From Phallusia mammillata (Eukaryota; Chordata; Ascidiacea; Phlebobranchia; Ascidiidae), in the NCBI GenBank assembly GCA_003260075.1, contig QLIY01000198.1, positions 1,815 to 65,814 of the forward strand: a DNA stretch of 64,000 nucleotides, read 5' to 3'. The stretch's first letter is position 1. Each line of letters begins with the position of its first letter. Below, one piece after another: positions 45,401-56,114 of this stretch. A program made the position numbers and the translations under genes. The notes beneath the pieces were generated by a model, which worked only from the letters and a program-made list of their open reading frames with translations, was not told the origin of the DNA and ran no database searches.

Positions 45401-47253
45401 GCAACAATTATTTTCGTTGTGCGAACACAAAATGGTAATTATCAATTGAAAATAGCAAACTGTAATTTGGCATTTTGTGATAAACTTACAGGCCATGTTT
45501 TACAAAGTTTACATATGTACGCAAAAGCCTACATATTTGGTTTCATAAGCAATCTCAATTGGATTAACGTAAACAGAATGTTACTTACTAGAAGTGGTGT
45601 ACGATAACTGAAAACCTGAACTTTCGACCGAAAAATCGGAGTGAAAATCAACTCTAGCTCGGTGAGTGTTCGTTCGTATTAGCTGCCCGTTGTGCGGCGT
45701 CTCGGACCCGCAAAACTTTTCTTCCCTATCTCCATAAGTCAGCTGAGGAAAGTCACAAAACTGTTATCGCCCAATAAAAAGAACAGTTAAACACATAAGT
45801 TACCTTAACCCAGTCGTAAGGACAGTGGCTGTTGTTGAAAGGTTGCTTGATGTCAAATGTGCTGTTAAACATAAAATTAAGACTCAATCCAGTTCGTACC
45901 TGCACAAACAAATCGTCCAAAATTTTCGAAAAAATCATAACTGTTGCAACCAGGTTTTTTTTAAGGTTTGGTTTGGGTGATCGTTATTATATATAGACAA
46001 ACAATAATAGACAATCGGTATTGAACAAGGCGTTTTAACGTTGTTTGACATCAGTTTAGGTCCAGCAACTTGCACTTTAGCTGGTTAAATTATTTATTTT
46101 AAAAAATACTGCCACAGAGTGTAAAGTCAGGCCCGAATCAAGGCCGCTTTTTTACAAAACCTAAGCGCGAACCCGGTCCGAAAATCCCGGCAACTCTGAT
46201 GCAGGCTAACTAAATACGTTCGGCGAAAGAAAATTCGCGTAAAGTTTTTATCCATGCTTATTAATAATGACAAAGTGTCTATAGTACCTCAATGTTCCAG
46301 TCACAGTCCGTCAACATTGTGTATTTGAGGGGAAAATTTGGAGAGTTTATGATACCGGAGTCTGTGCGAAGCTGCTGGTCGCGGCAGTTCACTTCACACA
46401 ATTCGTTTATTTTTTTTATTTTTTTTTTCATTTAAAACATAAATTTGAAAATCTCGTTACCTGTGCACGTCCGGAGATTTTCATGAAGGGTGTATCCTTG
46501 GCGACAAGAACAGTAATACGAACCAGGGACATTAATACAGAAGTGATTGCAGTGGCCTAATTGGTTTCTGGCCTTCCCTTTACTATTAGCCGATTGATTG
46601 ATCTGCTTGCACTCGTCCTTATCTAAATTGGCAATGTAAGATATTCTGTGCGTTGTGTTAACCAATATTAAAAAGTATTTAGATTGTTTGCAATAACACA
46701 AGCAAATTCTTGGCTATTATATATCACATTACGCACGTTTCTATTGCCATTTGGTTTGTACCAAACTCACCAGCTTGATAAAAATGAGCCACGAATCCGA
46801 GTGCTTCCAGGCCTTCGTTGTAACCACTTACAAAATTAATGGTCATCTGGTTACTTTTCGATCGGAACTTTTGCATAATCCTCGGTGACTTGCACGATAT
46901 TTGACGTACATTTTTACATAATCGTATTCCCTTTTTAACATCTGGCAACTGCAAGCAGTATGATTCATGTTTGGGAGTTTTTTGATGGTTAAAAATCATG
47001 TCTAAATCAAAATTACCTTTATATAATCGTATGCACAAGTAGCGCCACTCTGCTCGCCACAAGAAGATTTTAGGTCGAACACAGTGAAGAATATAACCAC
47101 TTGGTAACCTGGCCTGGCATTAATTACCCAGGTCAAGTTGAGGTTATCTGGATAAGGATTTGGGTAGTTCGGACTTTTAATTCTTCCATATAAGTCAGTA
47201 ATCTCTGTAACACTTTCAGCACCCACAGCAAGTAGCAGGAGAATAGCGATCAT
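36236..47253 (-). CDS. MASP-like modular serine protease: CUB-EGF-CUB-4xCCP-trypsin domain, catalytic His replaced
   Basis: Secreted complement-lectin-pathway type protein, about 864 residues after the joins are resolved, from 17 exons. Signal peptide and CUB1: 47253-47017, 46948-46771. Calcium-binding EGF: 46622-46461 (DKDEC...[16 protein letters not shown]). CUB2: 46391-46288, 45899-45804, 45742-45589. CCP1-3: 45234-45046, 44503-44315, 42987-42799, each exactly 189 bases. CCP4: 41412-41301 plus 40405-40305. Protease: 39485-39384 (cleavage site TR/ISGG), 38992-38781, 38357-38229, 37654-37540, 37482-37350, then 36518 to the stop at 36236. The Asp ([10 protein letters not shown]) and Ser (CSGDSGAPL) of the triad and the trypsin-type S1 Asp (GGRDTCSGD) are present. 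The His position reads Leu (VITAALCF), codon CTT at 38867-38865. The Ser codon is TCT and the Cys pair of the His loop is kept, as in MASP1-type proteases. Two joins duplicate parts of the protease exons. Confidence 0.87.
36961..37293. mobile_element. 333-base element with tandem-repeat ends and 9-base target duplication
   Basis: Left end cggtggtactaaataccgta, followed by tandem copies of a 10-mer (tgtggccgca). The right end is the inverted arrangement ending tatttagtaccaccc. The flanks carry gggcccagt in direct order (36952-36960, 37294-37302), a 9-base duplication as in Mutator-like elements. It is inserted in an older repeat that ends cggtgcatcactag at about 37327. Pieces of the family occur near 9395, 24610 and 51265-52120. 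It lies in a MASP intron. Confidence 0.78.
38225..38810. repeat. Allelic copies of a protease exon and intron around a C10 spacer
   Basis: About 38225-38511 and 38522-38810 are copies with substitutions and small indels, split by ten C's (38512-38521). The coding part differs at five residues (for example [13 protein letters not shown] versus [13 protein letters not shown]). Only the first copy (38229-38357) runs on to [10 protein letters not shown]; the other stops at the spacer. Divergence is high for alleles, so a real exon duplication was considered and rejected. Confidence 0.75.
40435..40602. repeat. Intronic copies around a C10 spacer
   Basis: 40435-40512 and 40523-40602 are copies (ttgggcaaagtaagcacaac...) split by ten C's at 40513-40522. 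They lie upstream of the second CCP4 exon and do not change the coding sequence. Confidence 0.8.
40983..41162. mobile_element. 180-base hAT MITE in a MASP intron
   Basis: Ends cagtggtgggattcagccgg and a degenerate inverted copy ending cgccactg, with inward gaaccggctg motifs. The direct 8-base flank aatctaag is perfect (40975-40982, 41163-41170). Confidence 0.85.
42093..42158. mobile_element. Tiny 66-base hAT MITE
   Basis: It starts caggggcgtgcaac and ends gttacacgcccctg, flanked by a perfect direct 8-base duplication atctaaag (42085-42092, 42159-42166). A second partial copy at about 42229-42260 is due to the N join at 42214, which duplicates 42127-42213 as 42229-42315. Confidence 0.8.
43240..43470 (+). 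pseudogene. Degraded retroelement-type integrase fragment
   Basis: Within a MASP intron, one frame reads [20 protein letters not shown] and, after damage, [14 protein letters not shown] and a stop. The pattern (G-G-x-D-x-QW-x-ADLV near the first active-site Asp, then TDRGxEF near the second) is that of DDE integrases of Ty3-like, Polinton or Ginger elements. The reading frame is broken and the rest is not recognisable. Host DNA relic, not an active gene. Confidence 0.55.
43781..43963. mobile_element. 183-base hAT MITE
   Basis: Ends cagtgctggattaac and ttaatccggcactg, flanked by a perfect direct 8-base duplication acactcgc (43773-43780, 43964-43971). The interior repeats cctacaggccag in both halves. 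It lies just downstream of the integrase relic. Confidence 0.85.
44572..45024. mobile_element. 453-base hAT MITE between the CCP1 and CCP2 exons
   Basis: Ends taggggtgtcaaac and gtttgaatttgacactcctg, with flanks acctaaac and agctaaac (7 of 8 identical). It is intronic. Confidence 0.7.
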
Positions 47254-48020
47254 GGCACTATAACATAAAACAACGACAATTTGACGGCAAGTATAAACAA
47301 CAACAAACGTTTAAATGTTAGCCGGTCAAGCAATGGGGTAGAAAAAAGGCGAGGATTAACCGAGTTTGACCGGGGAAAATGGCTACGTCACGACAATTGC
47401 ATGCAAGTTTTGAAATTAAAAGTCTAAAGTCCAATATGTTTTGAATGAAAAGTCCAAGGCCCGATACAGTGCAACAATTTAGAACAATGCTATTTCCAAT
47501 TAGCTTTTCGAAAAAAAAATCATTTAAATTCTGTACAAAAATTACAATAGAAAAGTCTTACCTCATGTTTTTCTGCACTCGCCGACTTTGTCAGTCAGTT
47601 TGACGTCAAAGCAAAATGAATTCGTACAGCTTTTGGCGATATTTGCTCGCTCCTGAATGTGGTCTTTGTGTCCACTGATCATGTTCATTTATCAGAACAC
47701 GAGGAACATGTGCCAGATACAAGTGTTGCAACATGTTTTATCTCGTCTTTTCCTGTCTTCGTTTAAAATCAAACCCAATGCGGAATAGGCAGCACTACAG
47801 CGGTTCAAAACTCTGGCAAGTGTTTCATTCTTGGCGAAGTATTGCTGCTTTAATAAATTTGTTTGTATTGCATTTTTGAGACAAATAAACCTAAAACTAA
47901 ATGTCATTGTGCCGACTGACTTCTACAAGTGAAGAGTGAGTCATGTGATTGTCGGTGAATTTGCAACATTTATTTAATGAAACCTACACCCGATTGCAAC
48001 GTTTAATGATTGGTCTAAAT
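47254..48020. other. Upstream region of the MASP gene
   Basis: No exon is seen. About 47325-47490 shares a segment with the interior of the hAT element at 33500-34917. The MASP promoter should lie just above 47253. Confidence 0.45.
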
Positions 48021-48448
48021 CAGTGGTTCCCAACCTTCTTACACCGTGTGACAGGTAAAAATGTGAAACCAAATCGCAATCAACCCAAACAACAAAACGC
48101 CACTCCATTTACATACAAAATCAATGTTAGTGTGATGTTTGCTGTTGTTTCGCTGCCAGTATGAATCTCACCTCAAAATTGAAAAATAACTCGTTTTCAG
48201 AAAAATTGTTGAATGCTAGACGCAGTTTGTGACGAAACAATCATAAACGTCGCAAAAGCTTACAATTTGCGGGTATCAACGGTGGAGAGCTATCCCAGTT
48301 TTACAGCCAAGCGTAAAATGACTTTCGCAGGTACCAACAACTTTGCAATAGGCCTTCCTATCATTCCATTTTTAAAAGTAGCTTGGCATAAATATTCAAT
48401 TTGCGGACCGGCAAAGTATTTACGCGGACCGGCGGTTCGAAACCACTG
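48021..48448. mobile_element. 428-base hAT-like element upstream of RTF2
   Basis: Ends cagtggttcccaacc and ggttcgaaaccactg, flanks gtctaaat and gtctaaaa (7 of 8). No coding frame inside is recognised. Confidence 0.72.
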
Positions 48449-48997
48449 GTCTAAAAATAACTTAGCTTCATTACATCACCTTATTCAGAACGAGTTACAA
48501 ATCGTATCGTATTTTTTGTTCACGCGCGTGCACTTGACGACAAGCATAGTAACACATGATGGATTACATAGTAATTGGTACAGCGGTATGCCAATGCAGC
48601 TAAAGAAAAGGTACAAGTTCAATAGCAGGGTTGCTGAATAGGTCGAAAAGGCCCAGCTTACAACATCACCACCACCATTTGGTTTACGAAAGTCGGCAAA
48701 ACATGCTTGTTTGTGACAAACAAAAAAAGAATATATACATGTACACGACTAAGTGGGGCGTGTATATGTTGCACAATCACTACACATGTCATTTGCAATT
48801 AAAAAATTACGAAGTTTAAGAGCTTTTCGAAAAATATTTTGTGAAACACTATCGTAGTTATCAATTTTCTTCTGTGACGTCAGTTCACCAGCAAAGTAAC
48901 AATATTACTCATCGCACAATTGTGAAGACTCATAACATTAACTTACATACAGGGTTGTTTTTAAAAAGATATTGTACAAAGCATATATTTTGGCAAA

Positions 48998-51900
48998 ATG
49001 GGATGTGATGGCGGTACTATCCCAAAAAGACATGAACTTGTGAGAACCAAAAAGAAGGCAGAGGAGAAAGACAAAGATTCTGAGCTAGCTTTTAAATGGC
49101 AGTACTGCACTTTATCGCATCAAATCCTTAAAGATCCAATTGTAGCTTGTGAACTTGGAAAGTAAGAAATCTAACTTTGTCAAAGAAAAATTTGGTGTTG
49201 AAATATTTTTTGTTGTGAAATGTTTTTTATAGGTTGTACAACAAAGATGTCATAATTGAATATCTTTTGGACAAACAAGCACAAGACAAACCGGCAAAAG
49301 TTTCTCACATAAAAAGTATGTCAAATTCAAAGTAGAAAGTTCTTGTTTAACATATCAGTCATAGTTTACAATATTTTACATATTATGTTGCTTCTAGCTA
49401 CACGCGTATTGTAAATTTTTTTTTGTCAGGTTTAAAAGATGTCCATGTATTGACTTTGTGTAAAAATCCTGCATGGAGTGGAATTGCTGAAAAAGGTGAC
49501 GGATATATTGATACACACAAGTCACAATACATTTGCCCTATTGCTGGAATTGAGATGAATGGAAAGTATCGGTACGCTTTCTTATGTTACTCAAATGACA
49601 GTTTTTGTTAGGAATGTTTAGAAAATACTGAACAGGCGTTTCGTTCACCAGGTTGCATATTTAATAAATTTGTTCGTTCAACTGGTGTAATGCTAAACAA
49701 AATATATACTAGTTGTTGTTAAACGGTAGCCCTACCGTTCTGGTGGGCGAAACGTCAGCTAAAATACAAGTTGAAAACAACAACTAGTATTTTGTTTAGC
49801 ATTACACCAGTTGAACGAATGAATTTATTAAATAGGAATGTTTAGTTTAAGAAAAAGTTCAGAAAAGTCATGTATATATACTTGTGAAGGAGATAGAGTG
49901 CATCTAAAATATGCAGGATGGCTTCGATCACTCGGTGCATTGTTATCACGGCTTGGTGCACTGCTACAACACTTGGCACCTTAGTATCGCTGGGCACGCT
50001 ATTTTATCGCTTTGTGTACATTTAAATCGATTGGTGAACCTTAATATCGCTTGGTGCACACTAATACTGTTTGGTGCACCTTTATGCCACTTGGCGCACA
50101 TTTATACCGCTACGTAAAGGTACACATAGCATTTTACAGGGTTTTTTTTATGGTTAACTTGTTTCAGATTTTGCTATTTATGCAAATGTAATTGTGTGTT
50201 GAGTGAACGAGCATTGAAAGAAATGCGTGGACCCCCCCCCCTTATAGGTTGTACAACAAAGATGTCATAATTGAATATCTTTTGGACAAGCAAGCACAGG
50301 ACAAACCTGCAAAAGTATCACACATTAAAAGTATGTCAAATTCACAAACTAAAAAGTTCTTGTTTAATAGTTTACAATATTTTCCATTTTATGTTGCTTT
50401 ATTTGTTACTTATTTTAAAATTAGCTACATTCATATTGTCAAGTATGCAGAGTATAGCTGCCAGAAAATTTGTGCACATCAATTTTGTGGGGTTGCACGC
50501 AGAAATTTTGCGCCACAGTCATTTAATTGTCTCACCTTGACCTCTATCACTTGCTTTGCGCCTGCTGAAATTGGTCTTGGACGTGGACTTAAAATGGTTG
50601 TGCATGCCCGCATGTGGGACATATCAGTCCTGTACGTCTGAGATCTCGTTGAGAACTGCCATGCTCTGCAAACTAGCATATTGTAAATTATTATGCCCTA
50701 GTTTTGTGCGAAAACAATTTTAACACTTTGTTTTTTTAGGTTTAAAAGATGTCCATGTATTGACTTTATGTAAAAATCCTGCATGGAGTGGAATTGCTGA
50801 AAAAGGTGACGGATATATTGACACACACAAGTCACAATACATTTGCCCTATTGCAGGAATTGAGATGAATGGAAAGTATCGGTAAGCTTTCTTATGTTGA
50901 TTTCGGCTTTTATTGGGAATGCTTTATTTAAGAAAAAATACAGAAAAGTCATCTATGTATAATAGTCAAGCAAATGTATCCCACATTAATGGGTATTTAT
51001 ATGGTTAACTTGTTTTTTGGTTTCAGGTTTTGCTATTTATTGAAATGTAATTGTGTGTTGAGTGAACGAGCATTAAAAGAAATGCGTGGCAACCTTTGTC
51101 CTTCATGTTCCAAAGAATATTCTAAAGAGAATGATGTAATCTTGCTGAATGGGTCTGAGGTAAGAGAATGAACTTGATATCAAAAACTTTATTCCTTTTA
51201 TAAATCTTCATTCGCGAAACTGTTCAATCAACTTTATTTATTTTTATTTTTTCCTAATTTTGTACTAAACACAGCATATTACCGTATGGTATTTCCACTT
51301 AGCGTCCCCCCCCCCCATGTTCCAAAGAATATTCTAAAGAGAATGATGTAATCTTGCTAAATGGATCTGAGGTAAGAGAAACTTTGTTGCTTTTTATAAA
51401 TCCCCATTCTCAAAACTGTTTCACTTTTTATCTTTCCTTTTTATGTGCATTTTTAGCATAAAAATATGTGTACATGAAGAAATGTTGCAGGCGGCAGATA
51501 TGGCTAAAGATTTTCTTATGTCTGTGTTGAACTATTCTAGGGGTGCCACAAACACAAGTTTATTTGGTTGTGTCCATGTACATTAAAATATACTTACTGG
51601 CGGCAAGGGATGGTTTGAAACAATTTTGCTGTATATAATGCTTAGGTTTTAAAACTGAACTCAATTTTGGGATTTTGAGTAGATACATTACACTCAATAA
51701 GCAATCAGCCAACGCAAAGTACAATACAGATGGTGAATGGTGACAATGTAAACAGCTTATATTATTGTGCAAAATATTTGCTTATCTTTTACTATAGAGA
51801 CACTGACTGCAACTGCTCAACAAACGATCTTGTTATGTGACAGTCGTTAACAAAAAGGTTTAAGGACTAGGAGCCTGCAATTATAGATGCAAAATTTCAG

Positions 51901-52540
51901 ACCAACTAGTGCAGTCTACATTACTGCAAAATGTTAATTTTGTATATTTTAACCCCCCCCCCATTTCTGCTTCCACTTAGGTATACCACTTAGAAATAGC
52001 ATGGTGTGTAACATGGGAGAATACAGGCCCCAACAAGGGTAAATTTAACCAGATTTTAGTGTTGTTTCAATTACAAACGCTCGCCCAACCCGAATAGCTC
52101 TGTCAGCGCTTTTAAAAGTCCACACAATTATTATTTTCGCAAAAGCTTGTTCAAATCTTTTACACTTTCCTACGTTGTGATAAAATCCAGTATTTTACCC
52201 ATGTTAGTTACAAGTGTGGTTTTGAACCCAAGTTGTTTCTCCCCAAAAAGCTTCAGTTTGTTGAATCACAAACAAAAAGTTAGGTATGTAATGAATCTAA
52301 ATTAGGTCAGTGGTAAGTGGATCAAGTCGACTCCATGTAATAATGAACATTGTGACTATGAATAAATACAAATGGGTTAAAATGACACTAAAATGAATAG
52401 TCCCACAAAAAACTAATTAGGGGTTTTCCGACCTTTAAAGCCCCAAATATGTGTCAATGAGGCATTGATCCTCAGTTTACAATCAGAAATGACTGCTGCT
52501 TTATGCATAACCACATGTGCCACTGGAAAAATATAGTTGT

Positions 52541-52611
<71 letters not shown>

Positions 52612-54491
52612 TGGTTACCTTTACACCCCCAAATATGTGTGAATTGGCCATTGCCAGACTACCGATTACAACAGATGCGATAAGGATTGATTGGTTCACA
52701 ATCAAGAACGACTGCTTCTTCATGCAACCATGTGTCCCACTGGGCAAATTTAGTTTGATCACACTGTGAAAGGTGTTGGATGTTGCATGTATTGTTGGTC
52801 TAGCAACCCTTTCCCTCTTTGTATACCCATGTGCTTCGGGTTCGATTTCATTGTTAAAATAATTTCACATTGTTCAAATGATAATGTGACAGTTTTCATA
52901 AAAAAAAACTGTGTTGAATATCATGAATCTACTGGGTATAATTATTTAGTTGCACGGTCTGGTCCATTGTGACAAATGTGCTTAAAAGTTTCTATGTGCA
53001 TTGATTATGTGTTGTACAATTGCAATGAAAAAAATTATTTCGATTTCAAAATGTAAACCAATTTCCAAATTTAGTTTTTCTTACTTAGACAGAAGTGGAG
53101 TCCCTGAGGCCCCCCCCCCCTTTTTGAAGAAAAGAGACACAAAAAGACTGTTACCAAAACTTTTTGTATCTCTGTGTTACCAATTTTAAATAAAAATTAA
53201 TGTAAATTAAAAACTTTTTTAGTGTTTTCACTTTTTATTTAAGAAATTTATTTTAATGAAATATTTCTGTCCAGAGTGAAACAACCCCCCCCCCCACTGA
53301 CAGGCGTTACATTTATTATTAGTCAAGCTTTTCAATGATATTATGCCCATGTGCTTCGGTTTCATTGTTGAAAAAAATTCACATTGTTTAAATAGTACCC
53401 CCCCCCCGAAAAACTGTGTTGAATCCAATGAATCTTCTAGGTATAATTATATTTAGGCACCTCCAGCAATATTGGCAGTGAAAAGACAATACTGACAGAT
53501 CAACCAATAACGCCTAAAATGTTCTGTGTCTGTGTGCATGACTTTTGTGGTGCATAATTACTGTTTAAGAATGTAACCATTTTTCAAACATATTTTTTGT
53601 CTATTTAGGCAGAAGTGGAGTCCTTGCAAGTGAAAATGGAACAAAGGAAAGCTGATGCAAAAGCTGCAAAACACAAGTCTAAGAAACTAAAACATTTAAC
53701 AGCTGCAGCACAAAAAGAAGTTTCAAAGGTTTGGTTTGCTTATACATTTTATTATGGGGATTGGGTTTAATGTGCGATATGTTGGAAACCTTGATGACTA
53801 ACCTAAAACTGGTATGTCCGTATATTATTTAAATGGGAGATGATTCTGGTTACAACTCCAACATTTTTATGAATACCTTACAAATACGCACCCCCCCCCC
53901 GAAACTAAAACATTTAACAGCTGCAGCACAAAAAGAAGTTTCAAAGGTGTGTTTGCTTATACATTTTATGATTAGGATTTGGTGTAATGTGCGAAATAAC
54001 ATAAAACTGTTATGTTTGTACATCATTTAAATGGGAGATGATTCTGGTTACAACTCCAACATTTTTATTAATACCTAAAAAATATGCAACTAATCAGAAC
54101 TTGCAATTGTTGCTTTTTGAAGAAAAGAGACACAAAAAGACTGTTACCAAAACTTTTTGTCCCTCTGTGTTTTTTGTAAATTAAAATTTTTTTTAGTGTT
54201 TTCACTTTTTATTTAAGATATTTATTTTAATGAAAATGTTTATACCAGAGTGAAACTAAGAAAAATGGGACAGAGAATGGACCCAGTACATCTGGAGTGG
54301 GAAGTGGCAAAAAGCCCAAAAATCTGTCCACCTGCAGCACTGTGCAAGGAGCAAAACACAAACTTAATGAGGAAAAGATTTTTCAAACTGACACTTTCAA
54401 ATCTTTGTTTACGTCTCATTCCTCTGCCAAAAGGGCTAAAGATAAGAATGGTCATTGGATTACATACAATCCATATCATTATGCGGGTTGA
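48998..54491 (+). CDS. RTF2: RTF2, replisome-associated protein (locus inflated by joins)
   Basis: Nuclear protein with two degenerate RING-like folds; in mammals it acts at replication forks and is removed by the proteasome through DDI1/2. Coding path: 48998-49161, 49233-49315, 49430-49571, 51027-51159, 53609-53728 and 54249-54491, 294 residues. Family landmarks: MGCDGGTIPKRHELV at the start, YCTLSHQILKDPIVACELGKLYNKDVIIEYLLDK-type block, ICPIAGIEMNGKYRFCYL, CNCVLSERALKEMRG, CPSCSKEY and, near the end, TFKSLFTSHSSAKRAKDK. The exons 49233 and 49430 recur at 50248-50330 and 50740-50881. The fourth exon occurs as a partial copy at 50168-50230, complete at 51027-51159 and partial at 51317-51371. 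Pieces of exons 5 and 6 recur near 53087 and 53272, and the end of exon 5 near 53901-53948. All are bounded by C spacers, so there is one gene, not several. Confidence 0.93.
49661..49837. mobile_element. Inverted-repeat MITE in one RTF2 allele only
   Basis: Inverted arms of about 57 bases (ttaataaatttgttcgttca... and its inverted copy ending aatttattaa) surround a core with acggtagccctaccgt. The segment taggaatgtttag occurs on both outer sides (49608-49620 region and about 49834), like a target duplication. The matching intron in the second allelic copy (from about 50882) lacks the insertion. Confidence 0.7.
49920..50115. repeat. Degenerate minisatellite
   Basis: About eight imperfect units of 22-24 bases built on tatcgcttggtgcaca. 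It lies in an RTF2 intron and is missing from the second allelic copy. Confidence 0.7.
50242..51103. repeat. Second allelic copy of RTF2 exons 2-4 after a C10 spacer
   Basis: Starts directly after ten C's (50232-50241) with ttataggttgtacaac, the acceptor of exon 2, and repeats 49227-50231 with indels. It contains exon copies 50248-50330 and 50740-50881. The protein sequence is the same, with silent changes. Confidence 0.85.
51160..53608. other. RTF2 intron region with spacers and repeats
   Basis: Spacers: 51306-51316 (with an exon-4 copy after it), 51953-51962, 52542-52610 (69 C's), 53110-53120, 53285-53295 and 53398-53407. Positions about 51265-52150 carry pieces of the 36961-37293 repeat family (ccgtatggtatttcc, caacccgaatagctctgtcagcgc). 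53291-53460 is a shortened copy of about 52825-52945. No coding exon beyond partial RTF2 copies. Confidence 0.65.
53829..54070. repeat. Allelic copy around the C10 spacer after RTF2 exon 5
   Basis: Ten C's at 53891-53900 are followed by a copy of the end of RTF2 exon 5 and its donor (53901-53948 region). The stretch aaatgggagatgattctgg also occurs twice (about 53831 and 54028). Confidence 0.8.
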
Positions 54492-55908
54492 TTTCATTTT
54501 ATGTTTTTTAAAAGCTGCTTTTCATCCACACTGTGTGGAGTTTTAGTCTTTTGGGATGTTTGTGTTATCCTGTATTTTTAATGTTGATATTGGATCGAAG
54601 TAAACTTGTACAGTAACAGCTGCCAGTCAAAATGTAAAAATGTGTTTTAATACATGCACTTCGTAAGTTTTTACTGTGTTTTTGTAGGCGGGGGTGGTTC
54701 AAGATGCCCCAAAAAGCTACCTATCGAGTTCTACAATTTTAAACAAAGCTTTGTTTCCATGACAGATTCTGCGTGAATGTTTTTGTTGCTTGGTGTAAAA
54801 AAGTTAATGGAAAAANTCTCGTTTATAAGCCGCCCTCGATTGTAAGCCGCACGCTGGAATTTTAGATAGAATTGTTTCGTAATACCCCCCCCCCCGAGTT
54901 CTACAATTTTAAACAAAGCTTTGTTTCCATGACAGATTCTGCTGGCAATCTTTATCAGAAAATAGTTGTAGATATGTGGTTCAAGATACCCCCCCCCCTT
55001 TTGTTGCTTGGTGTAAAAAAGTTAATGGAAAAACCTTACCAATCCAAGATGTTTTCAAAGCCTTTTTAGTTTGTACCGAGTCTAAAAATGGCGATGCAGT
55101 ATTGGTACGGGGACTTGACATTTTTGTGCTTGGGCAAAATCTGTGGAACAATGCATTATTACATGAACAATAACAGTTTCGATTCTGCACATAAAAAGGG
55201 TACCGGTATCACGTAGTACAAAACATTACACAACTATGCTATCTATAACTTTCGTGACACAAAATTAGGATGATGAAAAGTTGTTGTACGACGCAAGAAT
55301 CTTGATACGTTCCAGCGTACGTTATTTTTGTAAATCTTGATTAGTAAACCGTTTGTAGCGCATGTCAAATGCCATTTGAAGAAATGATACATGTTTCCTG
55401 TTACAAAAATGTTATGAAAAAATATGCCCCCCCCCCAAATCTTGATTAGTAAACCGTTTGTAGCGCATGTCAAATGCCATTTGATGAAATGGTACATGTT
55501 TTCTGTTACAAAAATGTGATGAAAAATATAAAATGTTTTTGAGTTGCGTAAAAGTACATGGTTTTCAAACTACTCTGTCGCGTACGTAAAAGTACCCACA
55601 ATTCGTTGCCTAGCCATTGACCCAACGCCATCACCAGATTGCTCAATCTGAAACAGTATGGAGTGGATAAGACAAGTTATTGTATTTATACAGTCGCCCC
55701 CCCCCCAAGTACCCACAATTCGTTGCCTAGCCATTGACCCAACGCCATCACCAGTTTGCTCAATCTGCGGTACGGAGTGGATAAGACAAGTTATTGTATT
55801 TATACAGTCAAGGTTGCTATGACCTATCTGTTATTTTATCATTGCCTTTTATCATTTCAGCTGCTTGCTTTTTATTGTATGACCAATGACTATCGAAGGC
55901 ATCTATGA
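54492..55908. other. RTF2 3' region and promoter side of the C12orf56 homologue, with joins
   Basis: Joins at an N (54816) and C runs 54885-54895, 54989-54998, 55427-55436 and 55687-55696, each between direct copies (for example 55337-55426 with 55437-55526, and 55587-55686 with 55697-55807). A frame at 54999-55173 reads VNGKTLPIQDVFKAFLVC and on to a stop; it has no recognisable family. Confidence 0.6.
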
Positions 55909-56114
55909 ATGGCATTGAAGGATGAAAAATTTGAAAGTTTTCTGAAACGTAGTGTGAATTCGAGCGTAAGTGTTGCAATCTCACCGTATAAAAAATACTG
56001 CCCCCCCCCCAAGGCATCTATGAATGGCATTGAAGGATGAAAAATTTGAAAGTTTTCTAAAACGTAGTGTAAATTCGAGCGTAAGTGTTGCAATCTCACC
56101 GTATTAAAAATACT
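55897..56114. repeat. Allelic copies of C12orf56 exon 1 around a C10 spacer
   Basis: About 55897-56000 and 56011-56114 are copies, split by exactly ten C's (56001-56010). The coding part differs at two third-codon positions (ctg/cta, gtg/gta). Confidence 0.88.

Noticed and set aside
49233..51171. Second RTF2 gene
   Set aside because: Copies start and stop at spacers in the middle of exons and introns and encode the same residues.
52542..52610. Poly-C tract as a G-quadruplex or i-motif regulatory element
   Set aside because: It belongs to the set of uniform spacers, all on one strand and next to copied flanks.
54999..55173. Additional gene between RTF2 and C12orf56
   Set aside because: The frame is copied around spacers, has no recognisable domain and no clear splice context.
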